Positions 1 through 11,410 of a stretch of 64,000 bases of DNA are shown one piece after another. The stretch covers positions 278,681 through 342,680 of the forward strand of contig ML996709.1 of assembly GCA_010356995.1 (NCBI GenBank), written 5' to 3'. The DNA comes from Trichodelitschia bisporula. Lineage: Eukaryota > Ascomycota > Dothideomycetes > Phaeotrichales > Phaeotrichaceae. A program made the position numbers and the translations under genes. Position 1 is the stretch's first letter, and the number at the start of each line of letters is the position of its first letter. Under the pieces are notes generated by a model, which ran no database searches, had not been told where the DNA came from, and saw nothing but the letters and a program-made list of their open reading frames with translations.

Positions 1-1116
1 AGAGCGACGGTGTTGAGTGTCGTTGGGCAGCAAGATGAAGACAGGAAAGTGTGAGAAAGTGACGATGAAGTTGAAGAAAAGCCGGGGGAAAAGGTGGCAG
101 CGCGGCGATATTCAGCCACAACCGCCACATCCGCCACATCCGCCACATCCACCACGTTCCGCCGCCCGGGGGCACTTTCCCTCGCTTCTCAACTCCAAAG
201 AATCCATCTCAAGCGCATCTTCTCCATCTCATTTCAACTTCATTCACTACATCTCCCACTGTATCTCGCCTCCATGCTCTCCCATCTTTCTCCTCCACAA
301 GATCGTCAATCGGCACCCCGCAGACTTGGCTCCCCGGACCCCAATGGCTGGATTCGATGCAACCGCAGCCACGGCAGCGCTAGGCGCCGCCATTCGCAAG
401 CGCGTTCGCCCAGAAGCACCGCGTCGAATCAAAAAAAGCACGAATCACGATGTCGCCCCAAGGGCGTGCGCTGCTGCGGGTTCTTCTGCAGTCTGCAGCT
501 TGCTTGTCCGCCTCTTTTTTCCTGCTGCCCCGAACTCCGTGTTTGCTGTCCCTTGCTGCTTCTTCACGTCGCTTCTCCAGCCGTCGCTCGCGCGCTCTCT
601 CTCTCTTCTCAACCTCTCTCCTTCCACACTGCTCACGGTCTCGGTTTCCGTTTCTCGTTCCGTCTGCATGTCATCCCACCAAAACTCGTTGTGAGCTGTC
701 GCAATTGGGCCTCGAGTGCGTTTCAAGAAACACAACCCACCCGCGCGGTTAGCCCCGGCGACCAGTGGCTCGACCGGCGACAGCGTCATCGCCTACACTT
801 TCACTCTCGACGTCACGATCGACACCGGCCAGTCTCTATTCATAGATAGCCAACCGTCGAAACACGCTCGCTCGTTGTTTCTCCTCACACAACAATCACC
901 AAACCATCACCCACCGCCCGCTCTTGACTCCGAACCCCGACGGGCGCCAAAACACCAGACCCACCGCGCATCGGCCCCTGCGAAACCCCGGGCGTTTCCC
1001 CGGTCGGCGAACCACACGCCGACGTTCAGCCTTGCTGCAGTACAACACCTGCAAGAGTGTACTTAGGCCGCGCGCGAACAGGGAATGCGCCCCGCGCGCG
1101 CTGATAAAGCTCGCCC
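1..1116. other. Upstream region without a supported gene
   Basis: C/T-rich and low-complexity sequence upstream of the gene that starts at 1117. The open frames here overlap on both strands, are Ser/Pro/Arg-rich and show no domain. I read it as promoter and 5' UTR of the next gene, plus intergenic DNA. Confidence 0.5.
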
Positions 1117-2922
1117 ATGGCCATGGAGGCGACGACGCTTGTGACGTTCATCGTGTTCGTCTCTCGTCTCTCCTAGCCTTTCTGACTCTAACTGAACCAG
1201 CCACCATCCCTCCGCCCTTACCGTCGAGCTCTTCGGCTCGTGGGACAACTTCTCGCAAGCATATGTTATGAAGCGGGACCGTCGCCGCGGTCACGACGTC
1301 TGGACAGGCTGCCACTCCTTCCGCGATATTATCTGCGACGGCGACATGAGCGCTGTGGGCGAGCGTCGCGATGGCGGGCTCAAGATGGGCGGAACGTACT
1401 GGTACTACGTGAGTAGTCTCTGCCGTTCAATGTGAAAATTATCTAACCCCGGCAGTACCTCCTCAACTCTACCGACGAATTCCACGACCCCGCACAGCCC
1501 ACTACAACAGCCTGTCCCCTCCTTCCAGGCCAGTCCCTCAACATCCTCGACGTCCCACGCGAGCGAGCCCGCTCACCGTCCTCCTCACGCTCCTCCTCCC
1601 TCGCCCCCCACCCCCAAACCCTAAACCCAGACGACCGGTACCTCAATCCACGCCCCGCACCCATCCCCGTCCGCAAAGCAGCGCCAGAACCCAAACCCTC
1701 CCTCCCCAAACTCACCACCGCCCTACTCAACCCCGTCCGCCCACAATCCTCAATCGCACAGTCGGCAGTCCCCGCCCCATCTCCTCTCCCCCTCACACCG
1801 CGCCGCGTCCGCTCAGCAGGCAACTCCCCCATCACCCTCATCGCCGCCCCTCCCGCCCCCTCCACTCCCGCTGACGAACCCCGCGGCCGCACCCGCACCC
1901 CCGGCTCCGACCGCGCCCGTGCCACAGCCGACACGCAACCCACCACCCCCCTCCGCACCACCACCCCCCTCCGCACAACCTACCCCCCACCACCAACCCT
2001 CCCCGCCCCGCTCCCCCGCTCTGTATCCTCACACACCCCCTTAACGCCGGCATGCATGCCTCCCCCCCCCGACCCGCTCCGCTACGCCCCCCGCCGGTCC
2101 GTCAGCGCGCACGACCCGCCCAAAGCTACCCCTGCCGTGCGGCCCGTTACTGCCGTTGAGGCGCTGATCGAGCGACGTCGTAGTTTTGGGAGGGGGCATG
2201 TGAGGCACAGGTCGGATGATGGGCCTCGTGGACGGGGGAGGGTGCGCATGCCCAGTCCGCTACGGAGGGAGGTTAGTATTGAGAGGGGGGGGTGGGGTTT
2301 GGAGGGGATTAGGGAGGAGGGGAAGAGTCCTGCGAAGATTGAGACGGCCCGGGCGGATGGCGAGGTACGGCCTGGGACTGTTGTTGGACCGGTGTTGGGG
2401 CCGGAGCTGGAGCGGCCTGTGACTGCTGTCGGACCCGGGACGGAGCCTGAGCCGAAGCGGCCGGTGACTGCCGTTGGACCCAGGGCGGAGGCGGACCGGC
2501 CCGACGTGCACAAGACGCTGCCCCCTCTACCGACGTACCTCGTCCCCGCGCCTTTGTTCGACTTCCTCCCCACAGCCGGGGTGCCGAAGATCCCAGCCGA
2601 AGACGTTGGGGAGATGAGTCTGGCCGAGAGCGTGGACGAAGCGCTACGAGCGCTTGGGGCCGAGGTGTGCGTTACGCCGGCGCTGAGCGTGTGGAGCCCG
2701 GACTCGCCCGAAGTTGCTGAGGAAGAGGATGAGGAGCTGGGTGAGGGGGGTAGTCCGACGTTTAGTGATGTTGGGGGGAGTGGGAGGGGGAGTTGGGGGT
2801 TGGGGTTGGGGGTAGGGGAGGTGGAAGGGGAGGTGGAAGGGGAGGGGGAGGGGGAGGGGGAGAAGAGTGCGGTTGAGCGGTTGTTGGATGAGTTTGAGTA
2901 TTTGGGGGGGGCGATTGTTTAA
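1117..2922 (+). CDS. AMPK-type glycogen-binding E-set domain protein
   Basis: Three exons (1117-1154, 1201-1408, 1456-2922) give 570 residues. The splices are phase-consistent: GTTCGT donor at 1155 with CTAACT before CAG at 1200, and GTGAGT donor at 1409 with ATCTAAC before CAG at 1455. The N-terminal ~90 residues carry a compact beta domain with the segments VELFGSWDNF, CHSF and GGLKMGGTYWYY, the pattern of the AMPK beta-subunit glycogen-binding (E-set/CBM48-like) module in fungal proteins. The rest is low-complexity Pro/Arg/Ser sequence turning acidic and Gly/Glu-rich at the C-terminus, with ~14-residue imperfect repeats around PVTAVGP near 2400-2490. The start at 1117 is chosen because it leads directly into the domain through the first intron. 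No catalytic motif is visible. A role in carbohydrate or kinase-complex binding is inferred from the fold only. Confidence 0.75.
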
Positions 2923-3745
2923 CTTTGCATGGGTTGGGGGGGTTTGGTGGCATGGTATGGCAGGGCGTTGGGGTTTTTGGGGATAGAGGGTGGTCTTTTT
3001 TTTTTCTGGATTTTGGTTTGGGGGGTACGATGGAAATGTTTCTGGATTCTTGGTTAGTGTGGCACCCGTGGGACGGATTTAGGAGGATAGTCGCGGCCTA
3101 CATATCACGTAGATCTCTTATTCGGGATGCGGCATGAATCCGTAAGCTGAATCCTACGCTGCCTGATCTTGCATGACGAGGGCGCGATGTCGTGCGACGG
3201 GAGCAGCGTAGCGTCGCACTCTGCGTGGCACAGGTGTGCTGCGAACGTATGGCAAACATGCGGACACGCGGTATGCGGTCAGAAGCCCGCCATGTTCGTC
3301 AGCGCCTCGTCGTCAGGTTCTTGTCCATCGTCAGCTTCTTGTCCATCGTCAGGTTCATGTCCATCGTCAGCTTCTTGTCCATCGTCACCGCCGCGCAGAT
3401 GCTGATCCGTATGTATCGCACACGTGAGGCTAGCATCCAAATCCCCCTACCGGCCCATGAAAACTCGCTGCCTCCAATCTCGCCTCTCTCTCCCCCAAAC
3501 CGAGCCGTAACTTCTCATCCTCCCCACGCGCCCCCAGCCATACTGTACGCCCGCCTAGCCCCCATCCGCTAGTCCAATTCCCGCCCCCACAGCCGCGCGT
3601 CTCGCCGCGCCACGCCGATCTTGGCCCCCTGGGCGTCAGGGTCCAACCCCCTCGATCGCCCAAACGACCACCCTCGACGCCGACGTCTACATTATCACCA
3701 ACATCCCCGCACCGCACCGCGGCACGAGAGCAGACTAAGGACATT
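2923..3745. other. Intergenic region
   Basis: About 820 bases between two plus-strand genes. It holds G-rich 3' flank of the first gene, an 18-base tandem repeat (3315-3386) and the presumed promoter of the GAT-domain gene. No convincing gene is seen. Confidence 0.5.
3315..3386. repeat. 18-bp tandem repeat, four units
   Basis: Four nearly identical 18-base units of the form AGSTTCWTGTCCATCGTC lie head to tail. The unit length keeps one frame open, but no gene model runs through it. Confidence 0.8.
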
Positions 3746-5540
3746 ATGGTTATCAAGCGCTTCACGACGATATTGAGTAGCAAGCGGAGCGGGAGTGGTG
3801 GGGGTGAGTTTGCCCTTGTTACCCAGCAGTGCTGCCTATTCCCCCTCCTTTGTCGTGAGAGATTGAGTGTGCTTTGCTAATCGCAGTGCGCAGCGCCCAG
3901 CGTAACCGACGATGCGCCGGACCTCGAAGGCGATAATCCCGTTGCCAACGCCGCGCGCGGCGTGCGCCTGTTCTGCGAGTCGGGCGGGCCGAATAGCGGC
4001 GTTTGTCTCCCCTCCCACAAAAGAACCGTCCTAACCCGCACAGGGCGACGAAGTCCTACACCTCCCCGTAATCGTCGAGTCCGCCGAATCCAGTCCCAGC
4101 GCCGCCGCCGCGGCGGCCCTGGCAATCCAGCGCTTCCTGAGCAAAGACTACACATCCCAGCCGCACGTGCAATACAACGCGGTCATGCTCATCCGCATTC
4201 TGGCTGATAATCCCGGGCCGACATTTACGCGCAATCTAGACGGGAAGTTCACGGATACGGTTAAGAAGCTGCTGCGTAACGGAAAGGATCCGTCCGTGCA
4301 GCAGATTCTCCGCGAGAGCCTCGCGGCGCTGTACGCGGACAAGGCGTATGACGCAAACCTCCAACCGCTCTTCGCAATGTGGTCCAAAGAAGCGGCAGCC
4401 AGCGGCGGCGCGCCCTCAGCATGGGGCTTCGGGTCCCGCAGCCGCGCCGACGCCCCGCCGCAGGACTACCCCCCTCCCCCGCCGCCCAAGTCCCGCGGTG
4501 CGCTGCCCAGCCCGGGCGAACTCGCGCAGCGCATCGAGGAAGCGCGCACGTCCGCCAAACTCCTGCAGCAACTGGTCCAATCCACCGAACCCAGCGAGCT
4601 TGCGACGCACGAACTGGTCCGCGAATTCGCGCAGCGCTGCCAATCGGCGCAGCGCAGCATGAATGCGTATATCCATGCTGATCCGCCCGGGCCCGACGAG
4701 GCGACCATGACGACGCTGATTGAGACCAGTGAGATGCTGGCGCTGGCGCAGAGTAAGCACTCCCGTGCGCTGCTGCAGGCGAGGCGTGCGGGGAGCGGGC
4801 AGTCGGGGGGGGCTGGGGCTGGGGCTGGGGGTGCGGGTGCGGGTGTGGGCAGTGGAGTCGGTCTTGGTGTGAGCGATGAGGATGTTACACCCGCCCCGGC
4901 CCACGCAACATACGTCCCCGCGCCACTTTCCAGCTACTCCCCCCCGCCCATCCCGCCCCCGACTATGCGCGCGCATAACGGGCGAGCGGCGCCGGTGCCG
5001 GTGCCCGATCGCGAGGAGCTGGTTAGTCCGCTGGGGGAGCCGGAGCGGGAGACGGGGTATGAGGCGTATTCTGCGGGGCCGTATGGGGCGGTGCGCGGTG
5101 GGGCGAGTAACGGGCCGGAGTATGGGCGCCCAGCGGTGTCGCCCGCTCACCATGGCCCGGCGGCCGAGGACCCGTTCTCGGATGTGTATGCCGCGCCTGC
5201 GGGGCCGCCACCTGGGAGGGAGGAGGAGAGGAGGGNNNNNNNNNNNNNNNNNNNNNNNNNNNNNNNNNNNNNNNNNNNNNNNNNNNNNNNNNNNNNNNNN
5301 NNNNNNNNNNNNNNNNNNNNNNNNNNNNNNNNNNNNNNNNNNNNNNNNNNNNNNNNNNNNNNNNNNNNNNNNNNNNNNNNNNNNNNNNNNNNNNNNNNNN
5401 NNNNNNNNNNNNNNNNNNNNNNNNNNNNNNNNNNNNNNNNNNNNNNNNNNNNNNNNNNNNNNNNNNNNNNNNNNNGGGGTTGTGTTGTTGCTGGTCGGTG
5501 TAGTTTTGGTGGGGAGGTGAAGAGGGGGGGAGGGGCTTGA
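3746..5540 (+). CDS. VHS/GAT-domain trafficking protein (Lsb5/GGA-like)
   Basis: Exons 3746-3803, 3894-4000 and 4044 onward. The splices are phase 1 (GTGAGT at 3804, CAG ending 3893) and phase 0 (GTTTGT at 4001, CAG ending 4043). Residues ~35-135 form an ENTH/VHS-like helical region: a QYNAVMLIRILADNPGPTF helix, then the VKKLLRNGKDPSVQQIL segment. After a Pro-rich linker, a GAT-like three-helix region (about 4500-4780) begins PSPGELAQRIEEARTSAKLL. Such proteins bind ubiquitin and clathrin-adaptor partners in endosomal and Golgi sorting; this is family knowledge. The C-terminal part is Gly/Pro-rich and enters an N gap (5236-5475). The stop at 5538-5540 holds only if the gap is exactly 240 bases, so the true C-terminus is unknown. 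A truncated relative of the GAT region lies at 28496-29365. Confidence 0.8.
5236..5475. other. Assembly gap (240 N)
   Basis: A run of N that interrupts the 3' end of the GAT-domain gene. It lies just after Gly/Glu/Arg-rich low-complexity coding DNA, which suggests unresolved repetitive sequence. Confidence 0.99.
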
Positions 5541-6588
5541 TATCCACATTGTAGTCTTGCTTGCTATACCGTATCTAGCGCTTTTTACGTAACACTACTG
5601 CTGTTTTGTAATGGGAGCGAGGCTCTTTACGTCCAAAGGTGACTGTGAAAATTGAAGCTTGAATAAAAGACGAATCCCCTTACGAGGCGTCGTGGGCCCA
5701 GCCTTTTCAGCTATAGTCCGGTAGAGGAACCGGAGGCTTAGCGTGGGGGCGCGCGTCGGCCTTATCCGTAGCCAATATAGAGCGCTTGGAGTTTTACTTC
5801 CGACGTGCGGACCTAGCCTCTCAAGTTCGCGCAGCCGACGATTCTGTTCTGGGAGCTTCCGGGCTTGCCCCGGCGATTGTTGAAGCTGTAGGCTGGGGCA
5901 GGGAACCGACGCAAAGAAGGGCGGAGGGAACGGTGGACATAGAAGCCAGGGGCTTTCCTCCGATGACTTAGACCACTATTCGGCCCGACAGCGCTCCTAC
6001 AGTGAAGTCAAGAGCCGGACCGATGGACCCCTTGGGCCGATGGGTGCGCGCTGGTCGTCGGCTGATCAAGGTCTATCGGGCTGAAGCCATCCTTGGTGTT
6101 CTTCGTAAAGCGAGAGTTGTGCAATATCGTCTGCAAGCACAAATTACGGAAAAGGTCTCCGGGATTCGGTTGGCGATGGAACCGTGGATTTTGCCACGAG
6201 TGGTGGTTGTCGAGCGAGGAGGTTGGTGCTACGGTTGTCGGAGTGAGATCTTAGCGTACGATGTGGGGCGGAGGATGAGGCCCGGAGCCGCGCACCCATA
6301 CCCCAACACGAGCTCCGGCTGGATGCTCGAGCGACGAATCTTTTTAGTAACGCGTTATGCTTCGTTGAGTGCGCAGGAGAAAGATAATTGAGGAAAGAAG
6401 AGTCAACAAAACTCCTGACGAAAGGACCTCGGAACCGCCCTCTCCTAGCCATGTACCCTCGTCAAACCGGCAAATAACCCGCAAGGCTGTAGCCTGCCTC
6501 CCCCCGCAATCCTCCCAAATTACCCCGCTGAGGCTGTACAAGCCCTCCATCCTGGGGGCCCTCGGGAAAACAAAACTCAGAAATTGCC
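5541..6588. other. Intergenic region, no supported gene
   Basis: Short overlapping frames only (for example 6002-6391 plus, 6144-6452 minus). None has a recognisable domain, a clear promoter or introns. I see no repeat or RNA gene. Confidence 0.5.
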
Positions 6589-7290
6589 TTGAATTGTTTT
6601 GCTGAAAGAAAATTCCGCACGCCATGGGTCGGACTCGCTCGTTTCGCCAGTTTTGGAGTAGACTTTGTGAGACGCTTGTCCTGGAGACGGGCTCGCGGTA
6701 AGAAGGTCGGGCATGAGGACGTTCCTCCCAGGGCCGGAAATCACGAAGATGCTCCGCCCAAAGCCGATGATCACAACGACGTCAATATTCCCGCAAACTT
6801 GTCTCTCCCGTCCATCGGTCGCCGAGACCCTCCCTCCAAGGCCGATAGTCAAGTCACAAATGCTCCAGAAGGCTTGCACGCACCGTCCGTCGGCCACGAG
6901 AGCCCCCCCCCCGAGACCAACAGTAATGACGATACGAAAGCTCCGGACGGTTCATCCGCACCGTCCGTCGCCGACAGACACCCTGCCCCAAAAGCCGACG
7001 AGCCCGACAACAAGAATCCTCCCAACAGCTCGTCCACACCATCCACCCGCTTCCACTGGCTCACGCCAAGCGGATCCGCCCCTTTGGCATACGTGTTCGA
7101 GATACCCCTTCCACAATCACCATCCTCCCTGCCCCCCGTCCCAGACCTCTTCCCCCATCCTGACAGACCGGACCCTAAAGCTGAGCCATATATCGCCTAC
7201 CTGGAATCGCGGCCTTCGCACCCCGTCCATGCACTTCCGCCGGGTCCCGAATTTCCGCGGCGTGGTTCTGCGGTCGAACCTGGCACTTGA
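6589..7290 (+). CDS. Hypothetical protein with ~26-residue tandem repeats
   Basis: An open frame of 233 codons with no in-frame ATG. Around 6740-7050 it encodes four imperfect repeats of about 26 residues (78 bases), each built on P-P-K/E-A-D-x(8)-A-P-x-G-x(3)-P-S followed by a charged stretch. The Pro-rich tail includes FEIPLPQSPSSLPP. A possible start is ATG at 6624 in another frame, joined by a phase-consistent but very short 34-base intron (GTAAGA at 6698 to CAG at 6731). Otherwise an upstream exon is missing or the gene is decayed. No function can be assigned. Confidence 0.3.
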   Translation: MNCFAERKFRTPWVGLARFASFGVDFVRRLSWRRARGKKVGHEDVPPRAGNHEDAPPKADDHNDVNIPANLSLPSIGRRDPPSKADSQVTNAPEGLHAPSVGHESPPPETNSNDDTKAPDGSSAPSVADRHPAPKADEPDNKNPPNSSSTPSTRFHWLTPSGSAPLAYVFEIPLPQSPSSLPPVPDLFPHPDRPDPKAEPYIAYLESRPSHPVHALPPGPEFPRRGSAVEPGT

Positions 7291-7598
7291 TGCCGCGCGG
7301 CAGACACCTCACCTTTTCAGTCTTGCAACTGACACATCTTGTCCGCGAGGGTTGTCAGCGCTAGAGATTCCTCCCTCAGGTTCTACTTCATCAGGAGCCG
7401 TCACCGGGCGTCCTCTCCGTGCTGCGCCAGGCGAGTAGGATTAGCGCCGGACAAAAGGATATCAAGTCCGACAAAATCGTACAGCGACTTCGAAGACAGT
7501 GCCAGATCGCGCAACACCGATGAACCAGCCCGCTCTATCAGGAACTGCATAAATACCAAACCTCCTCCACCTGGCAAAAAAGAGAGCCGAAGACCCCA
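7291..7598. other. Intergenic region up to the tRNA gene
   Basis: No gene seen, apart from the poly-A run at 7576-7581 that serves the minus-strand tRNA as a Pol III terminator. Confidence 0.5.
7576..7581 (-). terminator. Pol III terminator of tRNA-Ala
   Basis: Six A on the plus strand, hence TTTTTT on the transcribed strand, 18 bases past the 3' end of the tRNA. Confidence 0.7.
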
Positions 7599-7670
7599 TG
7601 GACTCGCCGGGAATCGAACCCGGGACCATCCGCATGCTAAGCGGATATTATACCACTAAACCACAAGCCC
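7599..7670 (-). tRNA. tRNA-Ala (AGC)
   Basis: The minus strand folds as a 72-base intronless tRNA. The acceptor stem GGGCTTG pairs with CGAGTCC (two G-T pairs), the discriminator is A, the D arm contains GTGGTTTAGTGGTA, and the anticodon stem ATCCGC/GCGGAT encloses loop TTAGCAT with anticodon AGC. The T arm is CCGGGTTCGATTCCCGG. Internal A and B boxes (TGGTTTAGTGG, GGTTCGATTCC) match Pol III promoters. AGC reads GCU and, as inosine, GCC. Confidence 0.97.
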
Positions 7671-7968
7671 AATTCGTGTCTGATGGCCGGCGGGACTGGA
7701 CTTTGATCGCATGGAATGGAACGGGCGTGGGGGGCTTGGTTTGGGCGAAGGGACGTCGAGGTGCAGTAGAATTTGGCAAAGGTCTAGTCGCCGGGGTGGA
7801 CATGACTTTTTTTTTTGATGAGCCCTAGGTCTGAGATGTACAATCGACGTCAAATGCCATCTCCAGTCAACCAACGCCCGCGAATGCTCTACTTTACAAG
7901 CCGATTCAAATGCACATCAACAATCCCCAACATGATATAAAACTCCACTCAGCAAGCATAATACACGC

Positions 7969-8787
7969 TCACCTCCCCAGCCACCCCACCGCCCACGCCG
8001 CAAGCACCACAAGGCCCCAACCCACACCCTCCACGCCCACCCTCCCCGCCGATCCTGTCAAATACTCCATCCCCGCAAAACTCGTCCTCAAATCCACCTC
8101 ACTCCCATTAAACCTGCACCAAACCCCCTCAAACACATCCAAACTACCATTCCCCTTCTCCAGCATACAAGCCCTAAAACTCCCCATCGCAGCCTCATAA
8201 CTCAAATTCCCCATTCCATGATACCCCGTCCCCCGCGGCGCAGGGCACCACTCGTAGCACCGCCCGCTCCCCCACCGCCCATACCCCGGCTGACAACACG
8301 CCAGCAGATTGTCCGCATACCGCTCCTGCGGCCGCACGGCGCATCCCGGCGCTGGATCCACCCTGCTCAGCAGCGGGCGCATGTCCAGCGTCGCACAGTA
8401 CGCAGCGGCATCGAACGTGCTCGTCGCGCGCTGCGTGGTCGTCGTCGCCGTGGGGCGGACAATATGTGGCTGCGCGTGGCACCACAGCGCGCCCACGGGC
8501 TCGCCGGTAGAATTCAAACACTGCTTCATGTAATCGAACGCGCGGGTGCCGGTCTTGGAGGTCGCGGCGTCGAAGGCGGCGTTCATGTCCGCTGGCAGGT
8601 CGCAGTACGCGTAGCATGGGTCCGCGGCGAAGAGGTGCGGTGTTTCGCCGCAGCAGGGTTGGGCGAGGGGGATGGAGGCGGCGGGGAAGGCGCAGGAGTA
8701 GAAGCTGTCGGAGAGGGTGTCGGATTCGGGGAAGGATTGGCTCAGGACGCCGGAGGAGGAGGGCGGGGGGCACGTAGAGGTCGACAT
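7969..8787 (-). CDS. Cysteine-rich protein with C-terminal membrane anchor
   Basis: A single exon of 272 residues. It holds 16 Cys, including two CC pairs, spread as in folded extracellular domains, with N-glycosylation sites such as NST, NLS and NGS. The last ~20 residues are hydrophobic (GWGLVVLAAWAVGWLGR), which fits a tail-anchored or GPI-anchored protein. The N-terminus (MSTSTCPPPSSSG) is not a signal peptide, so a missed upstream exon is possible, or the protein uses its C-terminal segment only. I do not recognise the family. It looks like a conserved fungal hypothetical protein. Confidence 0.65.
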   Translation of the reverse strand: MSTSTCPPPSSSGVLSQSFPESDTLSDSFYSCAFPAASIPLAQPCCGETPHLFAADPCYAYCDLPADMNAAFDAATSKTGTRAFDYMKQCLNSTGEPVGALWCHAQPHIVRPTATTTTQRATSTFDAAAYCATLDMRPLLSRVDPAPGCAVRPQERYADNLLACCQPGYGRWGSGRCYEWCPAPRGTGYHGMGNLSYEAAMGSFRACMLEKGNGSLDVFEGVWCRFNGSEVDLRTSFAGMEYLTGSAGRVGVEGVGWGLVVLAAWAVGWLGR

Positions 8788-9819
8788 GCTGGGTGGGTTG
8801 CGGTGGTGAGTGGCATGGTGAGCGCGGTCGCGTTCGCGTTGAAGTACGAGGTCCGCTAGTGCGTGTATCCAAGACGTTTTACCCGTTTGGGATGGGAGGT
8901 GAGGTCAGGGCGGAAAGGCATTTCGGAAGAGCATTTCGCCGTTCCTGGGCGGGGGCAACTGCACCTTTTACCCGCGGGACCGCCATGGACGTCGATTCAC
9001 ATCTTCCGTCTTTTTTTTTCCAGCCTACGGCGGGATTGACCGGGAAGTCGCTGCATGCTGGTCCTTATGTGAGGTTGAGAGAGGGAGAAGGATGTCCTGG
9101 AAACTTGCATTGGGGAAATCCGCTGGCAAGCGCGGTCACGAACCGCCAGATTCGGCGCCGATTTCCCCTCCAACATAGGTGTATGTCTGCTTCCTGTGGC
9201 CGTGCATACCGAACGCTGGTTTTGTCTGTATATGTGGAGCTGTCCACGGTGATTTGGTGGACGACCACGATAGCATGCTGTGCCTTCAGCTCCCTCAGAC
9301 TGCCGGAACTTTATGCGCACTTTTGGGCACATTACCGTCTCTCCGCTCTACTAGCTGAAAAGTTGGAAGCCGAAAGCGTAAGGCAGGGGTTATGCCGAAC
9401 GAACGTGCGGTGTAGCGGGACTTGAGCCGTGAAGGTATCGGGATGAATTGAGTTCTCGTGATGACCTGGAGTGAGAGGCAAGGGCACCATCTATGCACGA
9501 AGGCAAGAGCGACTTCGGAATGAGAATCCAAGGGCTCATCGAAAGATTTATGTCCACCCCGGCGACTAGACCTCTGCCAAACTTCTGAGGGGGCAGGTCA
9601 TGACTTTCTCGGGTGGCCCTTGGTCGCAAGTCAGTACTTGCAGCACGCTCGAGCACATCATATCAGCACCAGCCTATGGTGGACATCCGACTAAATACGC
9701 AATGTGGCAGCTAAGGAAGTACACTTGAGGTGATCGAACGGAGAGCCAACGCCCTGGAATCCACCTTGTTTGCCGAAGCCCAAGGAGCATGGTGGAGATC
9801 GTCAAGAAGCCGCATCTGC
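8788..9819. other. Intergenic region
   Basis: Between two minus-strand genes. Only short unsupported frames are present. It contains the presumed promoter of the Cys-rich protein and the 3' flank of the P450 gene. Confidence 0.5.
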
Positions 9820-11410
9820 TTACGCCAGCGTCCTCTTCTCCAGCCTCATCCACTGATCAGCAAAATACCCCACCCCGCCAGCAACCACAAGGCGGCCCGG
9901 CCTCTCCCCCGCCATCAGCGGCTTGAAACTCCGGAAAAACTGCCCAACAGTCAGCAACGCCCCACGCATAGAAGATTGAACTCACATGCACCGGCCCCTT
10001 AAACAGCTCCATGTGCGCAATATCCTTCCCCAAGCACACCCGACTCCCATACCCAAACACCATACTATACTTCTCAAACCGTTTCCGCCTCTCCTCATCC
10101 TCCAACCACCGCTCCGGGCGGAAAACCTCCGCATCCTCGCCATAAAGGCCCTTGTCCCGCCCCAAAATCCACGGATTGCACGTCACCTCCGTGCCCTCGG
10201 GAATGAACCTCCCATCAATCTGCACACCCCCCTTGCCCACCAACCGCGGGAATATATTCGGCGCACTCGGGCACAGCCGCATCGCCTCCTTTACCACAGC
10301 GATGTAGTACGGCAAATGCGCCACCACCTCGTCATACTGCGGCACCGCGCTGAGCTGCCCCGCCCTCGACGCAGCGTCGATCTCAGCGACCATGCGCTCG
10401 TACACCTCCGGCGCTTGCTGCAGGTAGAACATCATAGCCGCGAAGGCCGTGCCCGTAGTATCCGCGCCCGCAAGCAGGACAAGGAGAATCTCCGCCTTGA
10501 TCCACTCGTCGCTCAGCGGATCGCCCTCCTCCGTGCGCGCATTCAGAAACGTCTGCAGCAGATCGACCCGGTCGCCCACCGTCCCCGCCTTGATGGCCTC
10601 CTTGCGCGCAGCGAAGAGCTTATCCCGGAAACGCATGAGCACGCCGATGCCCGAATTGTCGCTCGACTTCGCGACGAGAAAGCGCTCGCCGATCCACGTG
10701 TTCTTGAGCGCGTTGGTGAAGGGGTACAGCCGCGCGAGGAGGCCGAACACGGGCATCCCGTCGTGGATCCCCTGGATCAGACCCCCGACATCGCTTTCGC
10801 TTTCAACGAAGCCGAAAGGCGCGCCGAAGCCAATGTCGCTGATGACGTCGTACGCGAAGAACGTGCTCCAAAGCGCGAAATCGAAGCGCTCACCGCTCGC
10901 CGCGAACTTATCCAGCTTAAGCGCCCACCCCGCGATCCCGGCATCAATATTCGGCTCCATCTTCTTGATATTGCTGAAGCTGTAGGGCCCGGCCGCGTAC
11001 TTTCGGAAATGCGCGTGCTCGCGGTGGGGCTGCATGTTGAACAGCGTCTCCACTTTGCCAAAGGAGCCGGTGATGTAGTGCTGGGATTTGTCGGCGGAGC
11101 GGTGGTAGATGAGCGGGAGGGCGGTTGGGTCGCTGACCATGAGGAGGGTCGGCGTGATGCGGATTATTTTGCCGTGCTTCCGGTGCAGCGCGAGTTCTAG
11201 CTCGAGTTCATCTTGCTTGAGGTTGTGGTAGCCGACCCAGAGGCGGGTTACGCTGCCCCAGAAGGGGCCGGGGAAGGTGCGGAGGGGGTGGAGGAGGCGG
11301 TATTTGATGATTTGGTACAGGGCGCGGAGGGCGATGTAGCTCAGGACGGCGAGGAGGGCGTTTAGCAGCGTGGGCTGCGGGACGAGGGAGAGGAGCTTCG
11401 TGGAGAGCAT
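9820..11410 (-). CDS. Cytochrome P450 monooxygenase (pisatin demethylase-like)
   Basis: Two exons (11410-9986 and 9939-9820) encode 514 residues. The intron has GTGAGT at 9985 and GGGCAG ending at 9940; reading through it would destroy the conserved C-terminus, whereas splicing restores FFRSFKP...GERP...VAGGVGYF. An N-terminal membrane anchor ([20 protein letters not shown]) is followed by the Pro-rich hinge FPGPFWG. Motifs are the I-helix AGADTTG, ExxR in KEAMR, FRPERW, and the heme-binding [10 protein letters not shown] with the Cys ligand near residue 459. The overall pattern resembles benzoate hydroxylase/pisatin demethylase-type fungal P450s of the ER membrane that need a P450 reductase. 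The substrate cannot be told. ATG 11410 is preferred over an upstream in-frame start because the anchor follows at once. Confidence 0.92.

Noticed and set aside
17-849. Overlapping frames of 225 and 251 codons at the left end
   Set aside because: Low-complexity Ser/Pro/Arg sequence in C/T-rich DNA. No domain, no introns, and both frames open over the same bases.
9986-11200. A 404-codon open frame on the plus strand
   Set aside because: It lies antisense to the first exon of the P450 gene and encodes a low-complexity Arg/Pro/His chain; it is a shadow of a GC-rich coding exon.
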